64,000 nt of DNA from Glebionis coronaria (lineage: Eukaryota; Streptophyta; Magnoliopsida; Asterales; Asteraceae), in assembly GCA_025667525.1 (NCBI GenBank), contig CM046879.1, forward strand, positions 385,167,039 through 385,231,038, written 5' to 3'. The position numbers and the translations under genes are program-made. The notes below the pieces were generated by a model. That model worked only from the letters and a program-made list of their open reading frames with translations, was not told the DNA's origin and made no database searches. Positions within the stretch are counted from its first letter, which is position 1, and each line of letters begins with the position of its first letter. This document shows positions 1 through 14,060 of the stretch, piece by piece.

Positions 1-1116
1 TCGAGATGAGTACTTGTTCAATGGTTGCATCACTAATGCGAACATTAGGAAGAAGCAAGAAAAGATAGATAACATTGATACATGTAGAATTTAGCAATCA
101 AAGGTAGTCTTTTCATTAATCACAAACAAGTCAGAATTGTACCGTAACACATTACGTGTCACTATGTCATACAATTCCAAAAACTCATCCTACCAACTGA
201 TATCTCAGTTAAGTTAGGGATTTTTAAAAGATACCACAATGAATACTAATCTACAAGAGTCATTTGGTGTTCCACATGTCCTGAAAGATCCATCGGTCCC
301 AATTCAGAAGAAGATTTCTTCAATTTATTTATTGGACACTAGGCATCCTCATCATTGGACAATGGCCTAGGAACAACACTTAACACGAATCAATAATCAA
401 TTAAAACCTTATAATTCAATCACAGAACTTAACAACTTCCTCTTATCAATCTTATATTCCATACAGGTTAAATTTTACTTTATTCAAGTTTCAATCAACT
501 TATACTAAATGCAATATCCTACCTCATTCTCCAATACTTTCAACCTTATTCATAAACCTTAAAAGGGCAATAAAAGCTCGATATGAACAACACTCAATTT
601 CCAATTCTATAGCTCCTTCAACAATAGTTATCAAATGAGTCACTAGTATGAAATAACTCACACATTCAATTATACTTCTCGAAAAGGTACTAGTGGCATG
701 AGGCTTTTAGGTAATGGTTCCAATGACAGCCTCAAGTGCAACTTTCACCTCTTCGATTTCAAATTTAAGAATTGGGTGACAACGAATCAGATGACACCTT
801 TCCCGGTGGTAACGTTTTGTCAAACTCCACTCTATAAGGAAAGATTGTCATAACATCGATATCAGTTTTAAATCATGTCAATTCTTCTTCAATATCACAA
901 TCAACTAATATCTACATTTCTACGGATAGCAACCATTTTGTTGGGATCATAAATATCCAGAACTTGGTTTAGATCTGGAATAGCTGGAATTCCTACGAGA
1001 ATAGCTTCGATTAATTTACTAGGGGATTTAGGGTTCCTTGTGACAATCTACGTCGTATAAATACCTCGTATAAATATCAAAATAATCATCAAACAATCAT
1101 GTAATAAAATTACATC

Positions 1117-1140
1117 ATATATATATATATATATATATAT
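1117..1140. repeat. (AT)n microsatellite
   Basis: Twelve uninterrupted AT dinucleotides in the internal region of element B. The matching place in element A (near 9605-9640) has only short interrupted TA runs, so the tract expanded or contracted after the copies separated. Confidence 0.95.
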
Positions 1141-1324
1141 TCCAAGTTATATATATTAAAATAACAATTCTCAGTCTGGCCTTGTCGGTAACTCGGGAAT
1201 TCTTCGGCACCGTTATAGTCAAAAGATTTTTAGACATTTTGTGAAAAATGTTTATTGTTAAAAGATTTTGAAATGTTTAATTCAAAACCTTGGTTTTAAA
1301 AATCTTTCGTTCTCTATAACGAGA

Positions 1325-1336
1325 GCTCTGGTACCA
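1325..1336 (-). other. Primer-binding site of element B (initiator tRNA-Met type)
   Basis: On the minus strand this reads TGGTACCAGAGC, one base from TGGTATCAGAGC, the complement of the plant initiator tRNA-Met 3' end. It lies 3 bases inside the LTR end, as expected for a minus-strand primer site. It fixes the orientation of element B. Confidence 0.8.
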
Positions 1337-1339
1337 AAC

Positions 1340-4300
1340 TGTAACACCCAAAAATTTATACAATTCAATACAGCGGAAGACTCGTTGGTGTTACGGGATA
1401 GCACATTACTCACATCATAGACAATGCTTAAAAATCGCGTCGTTTAATAATAAAGCATTTCCATTCATAAATATCATATTTACATAGGTCCCAAGTCATA
1501 GTATTTCATACAAGTTTTACAAAGCATTTCAATGGACATTATTGTTTAAGTACGGGCCATGAATTCTTGTTGTCTTCCTGAGAATTACCTTCAAGTACCT
1601 GAGATAAAACATGTTAAAAGAAAATGTCAGCGATAACGCCGAGTGAATTCATAGAGTTTAATAAAATCCATCAATATAACATCGGTATAAAATTATTACT
1701 GAAATCATTTTGTACAAATCTTTATAAGAGGCCATAAAATAGCCAAAGTCATTTTATACAAATCCTTATCAAAAATCATAATATAGGATTTCGCCTTCAA
1801 AATCATTATACGAACCATTGTCGTTAAAAACATCATACAACTCGTTTTATAACGTTGTATAGAGTTAAATAAAAACCGTTATATCAATATGGTTATGTAA
1901 AACCAAAACACGAGTATAATATCAATAATAAGACCCCGTATTGCTAGTCAGGCAATGTATCGTAATTCCGTGCGTATAGCCGTATCTCGTTATTTGGATT
2001 ATTATAAGCCGCATGACATTGTTACCTTACTAAAACAAACAACGGGTAGCTAGCCCGAAACTCAATTTGCCCATCTAAGTTAGCTTGTCGTCACAAAAAT
2101 CAGGCTATGGAAATCTTCTCATACAAAAAATCGCTTACCAATCAATGTGGCACGACGGGATCAACCGTCAAGGCGCGAACTGGGGTGATCGTCCCCAAAT
2201 AGTACTATTATATGCATAAGCGTCTACCAAATCCCGGTAGTTCACAATTCATGCTAATGGTACTTTCAGTGACATAACCTAAGTTTAATAATCCATTTTA
2301 TTCCATTTATCTTCATTCATCGGGTCATACAATCATTCGGGTCCAAATCAATAAACAAACAATCGGGACAAGTGGTGTCTTATTTTAGTAAAACTAACAT
2401 GTTATCTCCCTCGCGGGTTTATAAAACATTTCATAAAAACATTTAAAAGAGTGTGAGGCTATGAACTCACGTTGATGTAGGCAAGCGGGTTATCGGCAAT
2501 TCGGATGTACGGTACGTGCTTCAATCACGGAAACCTAGACAAATAATACTTGTCTTAGACTCTTGTACAATGACTTTATAAAAATAAAAATTATGTATAC
2601 ATATGATGATTTTATACATATGATGATGATCAAGTTGGTTTATGCATTCTCATTTACTCATTTTAGTGTTATGTGTTGATAACTTTTATACTAGTTTACT
2701 AGTTTTACCTATTTACATGTTTTAGGTCCAATAAGCCTATTATAAGTCCATTAACTTGTATTAATCCATTTATACTTTTATTATTAATATTATACTTTAC
2801 ATGTTGGGCCCAAATGTGTTAAGCCGAATAAGTATGTTTATAAGTGTTTTATTAACTAGTCGGGTTTATAGTCCAATAAGGATACTTTGACCCGTTAATG
2901 TCTATATGTTGTAAAGCTCGGGTTTTATCGGTTTTTACTTGTTATGTAAGTTCATATATCAGTATGTGAGTATATAAAAGTTTATATTAGACGGGTCCGA
3001 CTGTCTATGTTTTATTTGACAAAAACGTTAATCTTTCGGTTTTAGCCGAAAAGACGTAAAACTTAGTATATAGTTCTATATCTTGGAAAAACAATTATAC
3101 TTGTAATTTATATAACATGTCCCATTTTACTATCAATATTTATATAACTCTTTTATTATAATTAATATCCACTAGTGGGTTTTATATATTTAAATATTTT
3201 ATATAAATTTTGAGTGCTTATATTATATATTATTTATGCAAAATCAGTCCTAAAAATCTAGTTTATTAAAATGGTCATATCTAGAGTTCTACATGGAGAT
3301 AGAACCCCAAATTTTTATCACAGAAACTAAATTATATGTGATTCATTTTATTCCTTTATAGCTACTGATGAATCAACATCTAAGTATTTTATAAAATTCG
3401 TCCAAAACAGAGTAGTCAGATTTGCACTCTAAACTTGTTTTGATCATATCTCACTCATTATAATGATTCTATTGTATGGCCAACTCTCACATGTGTACAA
3501 GTCTTAATACCCAATGTATATCAATTCATCTATACCATTTTATCAGTTCATCATATGGTTATTTACTGTTTTTATACAGCCTACTAAATTAAGCAAGATT
3601 AACCACTTTTATATATAGTTTTCCGTCTATTTTACCCATGTTTATCAACACCAAATCCCCACATAATATTTTTATCATCATTCATCATCATATACATATA
3701 CATAAATAAAGAAAATACAAGATTACATATTCAAAATAATAAAAGGATAGGAAGAACAATCTTTATACCACCAAGATTAAGTAGTTTGAAGGATCAAGAC
3801 TTGGTTTTGGGTCACCAAATCTTATGAACGCTTGTATGAAATCTTCAAGATCACCAAGGGAGATGTTGGTCTTTGAAAATCAGCCCTACTTCATCTTGCA
3901 AACTTCTCTTTGTATGTTAAAATCACCACCAATCTATAGAGCTTCAAAAGGGCTTCATCATATGTGTGAATAACACATGATTTCATGGTTAAAATTGATC
4001 AAATGATGGTGTTTTTGGTGAGAGTGGGACGGAAATAAGAGAGCCAAGAGAGAGAGATTGTGATTTTGAGAGGTTTTGCATGAATGAGAAATGGTTTTGG
4101 TTTTTGCTAGTTTTGTGTTAAGTGGTTTGGAAGGATAGATGGACAAGTGTCTATCTAGCTTATATAAAAATGACACCAAATGTGGTGTGTTGTATACCTG
4201 TTGCCGTCCCATGTGTGGGGGTGGGACAAGTTTGTCTTGTCTCATCCCCATTTAATTACGTGTACTCCTCGATTCTAGTTTCCTCGATTTTCGTGCCCTC

Positions 4301-4750
4301 GGGTTGTTTTTCGAAAAACGTTTTTATAAATTATGAATCAAAAGCACAAAACGAATATAATAAAAATTGTCATAAAAAACGGAGTTCGAAAAAGTAAATA
4401 CGTAATCCTAAGGTTTCCGGTTTAGTCGTAAAAGACATTAAATTATTCATGTAAACTCTAATTTCTTCTCGTAAATTTGTGAGTTTACGAACCAACACAA
4501 ATTTAAAACTCCAAAATAATATTCACGGATAAATTTATTTCCTGAAGTGTCGGACTGTCACCAAAAACGGTGTATGTAAACGTAAGCACGTAACGTAGAA
4601 TCCCCCGGTTTAGACGTAGTCGATGCTACTTCGAGACGTAAACCCAAATTTCTTCCCAAAAATAAGTGAGTTTATAATATAACATTAAAATAATGTTTTT
4701 AAATAACACTTGAAAATAAAATATCAACCATAAATTGACGGATTGTCACA
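1340..4750 (-). repeat. 5' LTR of element B (3.4 kb, minus strand)
   Basis: On the minus strand the LTR begins TGTGACAATCCG and ends GGGTGTTACA, the same ends as the element A LTRs, and is followed by the primer-binding site. It aligns along its length, inverted, with 5989-9422 but is visibly more diverged from A than A's two LTRs are from each other, especially around 3800-4250. The other LTR and the target duplication lie outside the window. The flank beyond 4750 begins CTGCA, which should recur at the far end if the insertion was canonical. A long frame at 4122-4397 in this LTR has no recognisable domain and I do not call it. Confidence 0.85.
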
Positions 4751-5019
4751 CTGCATTAGCAGAATAAATTTGTATTTTACATTTTTATATTTCGTGCATT
4801 TAATTGCGGTATTTTCAGTTTGTTTTTAGATTAGTACATATACGTATATTAGATATTTTTACCTTTTACATGCTTTGTGCTAAATAGAAATAGATACCAT
4901 ATCAATGTCTTTTAACCGAAAACAATTAAGTCGAAACGATAAAATCTGATTTCAATTCGAGTCGAGTCGAGAGAAAAACGATATACTAAAAAGGGTTATT
5001 ATTAAGCGATACCTTACCG
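4751..5019. other. AT-rich spacer, no gene seen
   Basis: About 270 bases between the 5' end of element B and the first recognisable Copia remnant. It is AT-rich and holds a short GAGTCGAGTCGAGAG run near 4957. I see no coding frame or RNA gene. Confidence 0.6.
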
Positions 5020-5988
5020 GATTTGGAAAGGTCATCAAGGAATGTACGACTTCAACGGCTCAAACTGCTGGAGAATGGGCTTTCGAACACATGAAAATGG
5101 TGTTTGAGAAAGAGATCGTTCCGTTTGTAAACAATATTAAAGAGGGTTTTCTAGATCTCGGGGACAATCTTAATTTTGAAATGGCTGAAGTTCAAAAAGT
5201 TTTCCATGAAATGGATGATGCTTATGAGCAACATTTAATTGAGAAAGAAAATATTTTTTCCGAATATGACCGATTCTTTGAACAAGTAGTGTCTCTCAAT
5301 GTGATGCAAGTTGTAACTATTAAATGTGCTATTGAGATTACATCTGTTGTGAATAAATGTGATGATGTGCATGATCTCTCTATGAATATAGTTGAGCCTG
5401 TGAATAATGTAGATAATCATTCTTGTCACGCATCTAACGCTGTATTTTTAAAGCTTCAAGATTCTCATAACTCACTCTCAAAACGTTTTGATGAGCTTCA
5501 ACCACATTGTATATCTCTTGAAATTGAAAATCAATCTAAAAATGAAACTGATTAAAAATAAATGATTGTGGAAACACCGTTGAGACTAGTGACAAGATGA
5601 TTCATGTGGTTCAGACATTAGAGGAATAAATCATGAGACTTAAGAGAGAATCATTATCTGAGAAATTGGAACTAGAGGTTGCAGAGATTAAAAATCATGC
5701 CCTAGAAGATAGAATTACTTATATGCTAGGGGAGTTTGATATAGTAAAGCAGGGTTTTTCACAATTTTATGGTTCATTAGAAGAACGCTCACTATTAATG
5801 CAGCAGAGCAAAAGTGTGAGGAAATATCTGACTTAAATATTCAATTGATAGACCAAAACATGGTTTTGGCTTAATTAAATGAGACACTTCAACTCAAAGG
5901 ACAAGAAGTTATTGATAGTCCAACTACAATCTCTGCCCCGACCTCTAGTGCTCCAAAACCAAAAAAGGTGGTGATCACTAAGAACCCG
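5020..5988 (+). pseudogene. Copia gag C-terminal/coiled-coil remnant, left half (interrupted by element A)
   Basis: Broken frames at 5091-5555 and 5633-5836, then an open stretch to 5988, carry an acidic, helix-rich sequence with motifs such as FEKEIVPFVNNIKEGF and HCISLEIENQ. I recognise this as the long coiled-coil linker between the Gag zinc knuckle and the protease in a Copia family abundant in Asteraceae. A stop at 5553-5555 and frame changes show it is dead. Reading continues across element A: the frame reaches KNP at 5988 and resumes at 35274 after the duplicated ACCCG. The function was structural (Gag); no enzyme domain is present here. Assignment to a named Copia lineage is uncertain. 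Confidence 0.7.
5984..5988. other. Target-site duplication of element A, left copy (ACCCG)
   Basis: ACCCG directly before the 5' LTR is repeated at 35274-35278 directly after the 3' LTR. Five bases is the usual Gypsy duplication length. Confidence 0.85.
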
Positions 5989-8900
5989 TATGACAATCCG
6001 TTAATTTATGGTCGATATTTTATTCTCAATATTCATTTGAAAATATTATTTTATGAACTCACTTATTTTTGGGAAGAAATTTGGATTTACGTCTTGAAGT
6101 AGCATCAACTACTTCTAAACCGGAGGATTCTACTTTACGTGCTTACGTTTGCATACACCGTCTTTGGTGACAGTCCGACATTTCAGAAAATAAATTTATC
6201 CGCGAATATTATTTTGGAGTTTTAAATTTGTGTTGGTTCATAAACTCACAAATTTACGAGAAGAGATTAGGACTTACGATTTTATTTTAACGTCCTTTAC
6301 GACTAAACCGGAAACCTTAGGATTACGTATTTACGTTTTCGAACTCCGTTTTTGATGAAACAATTTTTATTGGATTCGTTTTGTGACGTTGATTCATAAT
6401 TTATAAAAACGTTTTTCGTAAAACGACCCGAGGGCACGCAAATCGAGGAAACTAGAATCGAGGAGTACTCGTAAATAAATAGGGATGAGACAAGTGGGAC
6501 ACTTGTCCCACCCCACTCCAAAACCGGCCTAAGTAGTCACACATCCCATGATGTGTCCAAATTGTATCTTAAAGCTTACACTCGTAAGCTAAGCTTACAA
6601 GTTAAGCAACTTCCACCCACCATCTAATCAAAACCACTAGCTACCATTCCATTTCTACCATTCCACCATGCAAAACTAGCTACAACTCTCTCCCCCTCTC
6701 TTGTTTATGCCGTCCATACTCCACCCTAAACATCTATTTTGATCAAAAATTAACCATAAACCTCATGTTATTTCTACATATGTTGAAGCCTTGAAGCTCT
6801 CTTGAATGGTGGTGATTATAACATCCATGGAGGAGTTTTTATGGTGTCTTGGGGATGATTTTACACAAGGAGTCTATGAAGAATGGTGGTCATGAAGATG
6901 GTCTTGGTGCATCACAATTTTCTCCATCCAAATCCATGTCCAAATCATAACCTACATCAACTTGGTGGTATAAAGATTGTCCTCCTCATCTTCTTGTTAT
7001 TTTGATTATGTAAACATGTATTTTATTTCCTATTATATATGTATATGATGATTATATGATGATAAAAATGTTATGTGGGGATTTGGTGTTGATAAACATG
7101 ATTAAAAAGGTGAAAAACTATAAAGAACAAGGCTAAAATCTTGCTTAAAAGTTATGGCTGTATAAAACAGTAAAGAAACAGGTCATGGACTGATAAAATG
7201 ATGAAGTAGAATCTATTTACAGTAAGCTATATGTCTTGTACACATGTGAGAGTTGGCCATGCAATGGAATCATTGTAATGAGTGAGATATGATCAAAACA
7301 AGTTTAAGATACAAATCTGAGTTCACTGTTTTGGACGATTTTTAGAAAATACTTAGAAGATGATTCAACACTAGGTATAGTAGAGTTAAATGGAGCACAT
7401 ATCATGTAGTTTATGTGATAAACATTTGAGCTTCTATCTCCATATAGAACTCAAGATATGGCAGTTTTGGTGAAAGTGAAGATAAAAATCAGATTTTGGA
7501 AATTTAAGTATAATACTATTATATAAGCACTCAAAATTATATTGTATAAAATGTAAAGTTAAAACCCACTAACTCATGAATTTTATTTATATAAATATGT
7601 ACAATGATAAATAAGTGGACATTTTATAAAAATGGTAACTTGTTATGTTTTATAAGTTATAAAACTATAAACATGATTTTTACGACTTTTTCGGCTAATA
7701 CCGTAAAATTAACGTTTTTGTTAAATAAAACTTAGACGGTTGGAACCGTCTAATGTAAACTTTTATAAACACATATACTGATATATAAACATATATAACA
7801 AGTAAAAACCGATAAAAACCCGAACTATAGGACATACGGACATTAACGAGCTAAATAAGCATATTGGACTAATAATTGGACTAAATAAGATAAACACTTA
7901 TAAAAAGAACTTATTGGGCTTAACCCATTTAGGCCCAACTTGTAAAGTGTAGATACTGATAAAATAAGTATAACAAGGATTAATACAAGTTAAGAACTTA
8001 TAATAGGCTTATTGGACCTAAAACACGTAAATAGGTAAAACGAGAAAACTAGTATAAAAGTTATCGACACATAACACAAAAATGAGTAAATAAGGACATG
8101 TAAACCCACTTGATCATCATATATATAAAATCATCATATGTATATATAATTGTTATTTTTATAAAGTCATTGGACAAACTTCTAAGACCGATTATTATTT
8201 GTCTAGGTTTCCGTGATTGAAGCACGTACCGTACGTCCGAATTGCCGATAACCCGCCTTCCCACATCAAACGTGAGTTCATAGCCTCGCACTCTTTTAAA
8301 TGTTTTTATAAATGTTTTATAAACCCGCGAGGGAGATAACATGTTAGTTTATATAAAATAGGACACCATTTGTCCCGATTGTTTGTTTATTGATTTTGGA
8401 CCCGAATGATTGAACGACCCGATTGTATGACCCGATAAATGATTAATGGACCCGATAGATGAAATAAAATGGATTATTAAAGTTAGGTTATGTCACTAAA
8501 AGTCCCATTAGCATGAATTGTGAACTACCGGGAGTTGGTAGACGCTTATGCATATAATAGTACTATTTGGGGACGATCACCCCAGTTCGCGCCTTGACGG
8601 TTGATCCCCTTCGTGGCACATTGATTGGTAAGCGAATTTATGTATGAGAAGATTTCCATAGCGTGACCTTTGTGACGACATGTTACTTTAGATGGGAAAA
8701 TTGAGGATCGGGTTAGCTACCCGTTGTTGGTTTAGTAAGGTAACAATGTCATGCGGCTTATAATAATCCAAAATTAACGAATTACTAATAGACGCTCCGA
8801 ATTACTATGTATTGCCTGACTAGCAATACTGGGTCATACTATTGATATTATGTTTGTGTTTTGGTTTTCATAACCATATTCGTATAACGGTTTTTATTTT

Positions 8901-9422
8901 CATACAACGTCATGAGACGTATTGTTGACGTTTTTACGACATTGGCTCGTATAATGATTTTTAAGGCAATTGCCTATATTATGATTTTCGATAAGGATTT
9001 GTATAAAATGACTTTGGCTATTTTATGGCCTATTAAAATGATTTGTACAAAATGATTTTCGGTAATAATTTTATACCGATATTATATTGATGGTTTATTA
9101 AACTCTATGAATTCACTCGGCGTTATCGCTGACCCTTTTCTTTTAACATGTTTTGTCTCAGGTACTTGAAGGTAATTCTCGGGAAGACGACACGAATTCA
9201 TGGCCCGCACTTAAACAATATTTTCCATTCAAATACTTTGTAAAACTTTGTATGAAATAATATGACTTGGGACCGATGTAATTTTGATATTTATGAATGG
9301 AAATGCTTTTACTATTAAACGACGCGACTTTTATGCGTTGTCTATGATGTGAGTAATGTGCTATCCCGTAACAGCAACGAGTCTTCCGCTGTACTAAGTT
9401 GTATAAATTTGGGGGTGTTACA
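5989..9422 (+). repeat. 5' LTR of element A
   Basis: Starts TATGACAATCCG (the 3' LTR and element B have TGTGACAATCCG, so one terminal base is mutated) and ends GGGTGTTACA just before the primer site. Length is 3434 bp. I counted roughly 41 substitutions against the first 2.35 kb of the 3' LTR. Antisense frames (6303-6521 and 8061-8342) recur in the other LTR copies, but nothing supports them as genes. Confidence 0.9.
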
Positions 9423-9425
9423 GTT

Positions 9426-9437
9426 TGGTATCAGAGC
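9426..9437 (+). other. Primer-binding site of element A (initiator tRNA-Met)
   Basis: TGGTATCAGAGC, an exact match to the common plant LTR-element primer site, lies 3 bases inside the 5' LTR. Confidence 0.9.
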
Positions 9438-11689
9438 TCTCGTTATAGAGAACGAAAGATTTTTAAAACCAAGGTTTTGAATAAAACTTTTCAAAATCTT
9501 TTAACTATAAACATTTTTCTAAAAATGTCTAAAAATCTTTTGACTATAACGGTGCCGAAGAATTCCCGAGTTACCGACAAGGACAAGACTGAGAAGTGTT
9601 ATTTTAATATATATATAACCTGGATTATATATATATGATGTAATTTTATTACATGATTGTTTGATGATTATTTTGATTTTTATACGAGGTATTTATACGA
9701 CGTAGATTGTCACAAGTAACCCTAAATCCCCTAGTAAATTAATCGAAGCTATTCTCGTAGGAATTCTAGCTATTCTAGATCTAAACCAAGTTGTGGATAT
9801 ATATCATCCCAAAAAATGGTCGATATTCGTAGAATTGTAGATATTAGTTGATTATGATATTGAAAAAGAATTGGCGAGATTAAATCTGATATCGATGTCA
9901 TGACGATCTTTTCTTATAGAGTGGAGTTTGACAAAACATTACCACCTAGAAAGATGTCATCTGATTCATTGTCATCCAATTCTTAAATTGAAACCGAAAG
10001 GGTGAATGTTGCACTTGAGGCTGTAATTGGAGCCTATACCTAAAAGCCTCATGCCACTAGTACCTTTCTGAGAAGTCTAATTGAATGTGTGAGTCATTTC
10101 ATACTAGTGACTCATTTGATAATTGTTGTTGTAAGAGCTATAGGACTGGAAATTAAGTGTTGTTCATATTGAACTTTTATTGCCCTATTAAGGTTTATGA
10201 ATAAGATTGAAAGTATTGGAAAATGAGGTAGGATATCGAATTGAGTATAAAAATTGGTTGAAACTTGAATAAAGTAAAATTTAACCCATATGAAATATGA
10301 GATTGTTAAGAGAAAGTTGTTAAGTTCTGTGATTGAATTATAAGGATTTAATTGATTGTAGGTTTGTGTTAAGTGTTGTTCCTAGGCCATTGTCCACTGA
10401 CGAAGATGCCCAGTGTCCAAGAAATAAATTGAAGAAATCTTCTTCTGAATTGAGACCGATGGATCTTCTGGGACATATGGAACACCTAATGACTCTTGTA
10501 GATTAGTATTCATTGTGGTATCTTTTAAAAATCCCTAACTTAACTGAGACATCAGTTGGTAGGATGAGTTCTGAGAATTGTATGACATAGTGACGCGTAA
10601 TGTGTTATGGTACAATTTTGACTTGTTTGTGATTAATGAAAAGACTACCTTTGATTGCTAAATCCTACATGTATCGATGTTATCTATCTTTTATTTCTTC
10701 ATCCTAATGTTCGCATTAGTGATGCAACCATTGAACAAGTACTCATCTTGATTTGATTTACGTTGTGAATCATTCTTCGTGAGTGCCATCGAGGTCATGA
10801 ACCTCATGATTATTTGGCTAAGCTCATTTCTTATCATATTGTAGTTAGTTCTCGGTGAACAACTCTTCATCACTCTTTTGCAGATCACACATTGTTTTTA
10901 TAAAGTTAAAACGGTATCCTTTGAGAAAAATTGAATTTTCATCACTATAAGGATTATTCATAGTGAGATTTATAAGTGATTGTTATTTGAATGAAGTTGT
11001 TTATAAAACATCTTGGAAAAACTTAATTGTTTTCATAACAAAGAAAATCTTTGTAAATTTATTTTTGATTCTTATCTAAGAATTAAGCATGAAAATGTTT
11101 TTATTATAAACATGATAATAAAATTTTGACGAACTGAGTATTGCATCGTTAATCTTGAAATTGTATATAGTTGCGCGCCTACATACAATTTGGAATGGAC
11201 TATGCAAGACTGATTAGTAGTCACCATAAAAACTAATGAATAAACACTACATTTTCTTTGAAGATTGTGAAAGATTAAATTTTATGAGATCTGCAATAAG
11301 TGAAAAAAAAATAAGGACATAATGTTAGGGACACCTACATATGTGCCTGTAGCATCTATTCTTCTGAGTCGAATTTACTCATCTGTGGAAATTGTCTTAT
11401 TTGACAATTGAAAATTCTTTCTTGTCCAATTCTCCCGTAGTGAGATTCTTAGGAAAAGTATTTGATTACCAAGTGTTGATACCCGACTAGATGTATCGAC
11501 GTTCTTATCATTTCTTTTGATTTGATTTCATTTTAATGACCTGGGTAACGATCTGAGGAGCTTTCGAATGCGTACTCAAATTATAAAAACATGGGATATA
11601 TTCATATTCGTTAAATGTTTTCGTTTGTATCTGATTTGAAATTCTCTCGCATAGATTATGCGTTGACCTTACTCTTTAGCTGATAGTTA
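9438..11689 (+). other. Element A internal region, presumed former leader and gag; no readable gene
   Basis: About 2.25 kb where Gypsy elements carry leader and gag. I find no frame or Gag motif I can defend. Part of it (to about 10745) is shared, inverted, with element B, so the two copies derive from an already degraded master. Confidence 0.6.
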
Positions 11690-14060
11690 TGTCTCCAGAT
11701 ATCCTTGAACTTGTGAAGCATTATGAGTTATTATTAGTCTTTTGAGAAGTTCACATCTTATCGATGGCAATGAAACTAAAAAGTTGATAATGCCGGTAAA
11801 ATGGATTGATTGATTATGACGTGACGACATTGTCTTAATTGATGGGAACTCGAATAGAATTCCCCTAAATGATAAGATGTTGATTATCAAAAGTGATCTA
11901 AATAATTCTTGATGGATGATCATATCCTGTATTTAGACTTAAAATTATACCGTGAATGATTGTGAATTAGTAATAGATATTATAATCTAGAAAGAACCTA
12001 ATATGAGTTTATTAAAAAGATGTTTATGTTATCTGAAACTTTAGTAAGTATTTGTTGATGAATTACCTAAACTTTCTCCATTAAGGCAAGTTGAAATTGG
12101 TATTGATTATATTCTCGGTGTTGCACCTCTGGCTTGTGCACTGTACGTCAGCACCATCTAAATTAAAGGAATTACCGTACAACTAAGAGAGTTGTCGGAG
12201 AAACATTTTATTATACCAAGCCTGTCATCCTTAAGAGCTATGGTGTTATCATTCCTTAATTTATAGATTACTAAACTGAGTAAATTGACAATCGAAAACA
12301 ATATCCATAACTCGAAATGGAAGATTTGTTCGATCATTTACAAGGTTCTAGCGTATGTTTTAAAGATTTGATTCACGGCATGGTTATCATCAACTTCGCA
12401 TCTGCGAAAAAGATTATCTATTCCAATCACTACATCCGGTACTTGTAATGAACATTATGAGTTTCACGTGGTGACGTTTGGATTGACTAATACACATGTA
12501 GCATTCATAAATTTTTGTGAATCACGTGTGTAGGCTGTAATTTGATAAATTCATGCTCGTGATCATTAAGGACCATTTATTTGTTTATAAGAATAAGAAT
12601 GAGTTAATAATTATTTATAGATTGCCCTAAATTTGCCGAACAACGAAAACCTGTACCTTGAATATATAACATGTGATTTAAGACTTAATCTTTTACATTA
12701 TTTGATCGTGTGATTAAAAGAAAAAGGAATCTATATTGACTCTTCAAAAGTTAAGAGCCCTTTTAAGACTTTGAGTTATACTAAAAAGAAAATGGAAATA
12801 TATTTTGACAAAAGTTTTAACAAAGGATTTTAAGGGATTATTACCTTATTCACAAACCATTTAACTAAACTTCTGTTTAGGGGTAAATGTTTGTGTATAC
12901 CTCGAGAAAACTTAAGAAGGATTGAGTAAAACCCATTTAAACCATAACTTGAAATTTGAAACGACAATTTTTTCTTTTCAACTAAGAAAATCTTGACCAA
13001 AGTATAACCAAAGATTTTTCGAATATTTACGAATCTTATTAATTATTTTTGATAAATCAACAAAAATATTGTTAATTAAATTCAAATTTATTTTTGAAAA
13101 TTTTATATAATTGGTCGAACTAAGAAATTTAAAACTTTTACGTTTACGCTTCATAAAAATTAACTAATAATTATTTAATTAATTATAATAATTATCGACG
13201 CTTTAGACGACGGATTGAGTAAAACGGATAAAAATGATAGTAAAGACGAAACTAAAACAAAGAAGATATGAAGAAAGATTTTGAATAAATACGGTTGTGA
13301 TATTTATTTCATCAGGAAGGTGAACATAATTACTGACGCATAATATAGAAAGAATATCTGAGTGAATTGTGGACATGATAATTACATCATCATGAGAAGT
13401 GAATATAGATACTGACATATTATATAAAAAGGATAAAGAACCAATTAGGATATATTTCTTATTAATGAAGGTGCAAAATAAATTGCCGAACGATATAAAA
13501 ATAAACAATACTTGTAAAAAAAGGATAATATAGATAATAAAAGGGGTTCGCGGCTAATGTGAACCATTAGAATAGAGAAGCCGATAGCGTTAAATGATTT
13601 AAAGTCCATTTGTGATTGTCTAAATATGGAGATTGTGAGATACAGTTATGTTGGAATTTGTAAGTATAAGTATTCTATTTATGTCATTTATGACTAAAAG
13701 TATCTTTGTCTGAAGAAGTTGTACTGATGGCAATGATGAAGGCAGACATCGCCTCATACATTAGTAAACGTCTAGCTATTGCTAAGGTCATCATCTGAAT
13801 TATATTCGATTTGGGTCATCGTCGACAGACTGACCAAATCCGCTAATATCATTCTCGTTAATGATAAAATCTTGATGAAGAAATAGACTCTTTTATTTAA
13901 AAGAGTTATGTAAACATAGTGTGCCTGTATCGATCATCTATATATCAAGATCCTCGCTTCGCATCGAATTTCTAGAGATTTGCTCAGAAATCATTGAGAA
14001 CGAACCTTGATGAGAGTACTATATACCACCCCAAATCGAAGGGACGAGGTAAAGTAACGA
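11690..14060 (+). pseudogene. Fossil Gypsy pol (protease - reverse transcriptase - integrase) of element A
   Basis: No long frame survives, but fragments in shifting frames still read as Ty3/Gypsy pol in the right order. There are a protease-linker trace near 11800 (MDWID), an RT start near 12060-12240 (LRQVEIGID, then LRELSEKHFIIPS), an RT core near 12317-12520 (MEDLFDHLQG, then YEFHVVTFGLTNTH), and a decayed catalytic-loop region near 12545-12620. An integrase zinc-region trace lies near 13700-13790, followed by SIWVIVDRLTKSA near 13805 and a relic of the second catalytic block near 13930-13980. Many stops and indels separate them. It cannot encode an enzyme. The best-preserved pieces resemble the chromovirus pol at 55507-59003. 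Confidence 0.7.

Larger units (their letters stand above)
1..1339 (-). mobile_element. Element B: start of internal region of a minus-strand long-LTR Gypsy element (partial)
   Basis: Read on the minus strand, this is the stretch after the primer-binding site of element B. Its reverse complement follows element A from about 9423 to about 10745 with scattered substitutions, so it is the same family in the opposite orientation. No reading frame of useful length remains on either strand. The element continues past the left edge, so its pol and 3' LTR are not visible. The gag region would be expected here, but I could not recognise a Gag domain. Confidence 0.8.

Noticed and set aside
6303..6521. 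Antisense frame repeated in three LTR copies (6303-6521 and 15222-15479 minus; related frame at 4122-4397 plus)
   Set aside because: It recurs only because the LTR recurs. The ends differ between copies, the B copy diverges at both ends, and there is no domain or codon pattern to support a protein.
8061..8342. Antisense frame shared with 16979-17209
   Set aside because: Same reason: an LTR sequence open by chance, with no recognisable family.
9426..9437. tRNA gene suggested by tRNA-like sequence
   Set aside because: Only 12-18 bases match the tRNA 3' end, and always next to an LTR. These are primer-binding sites.
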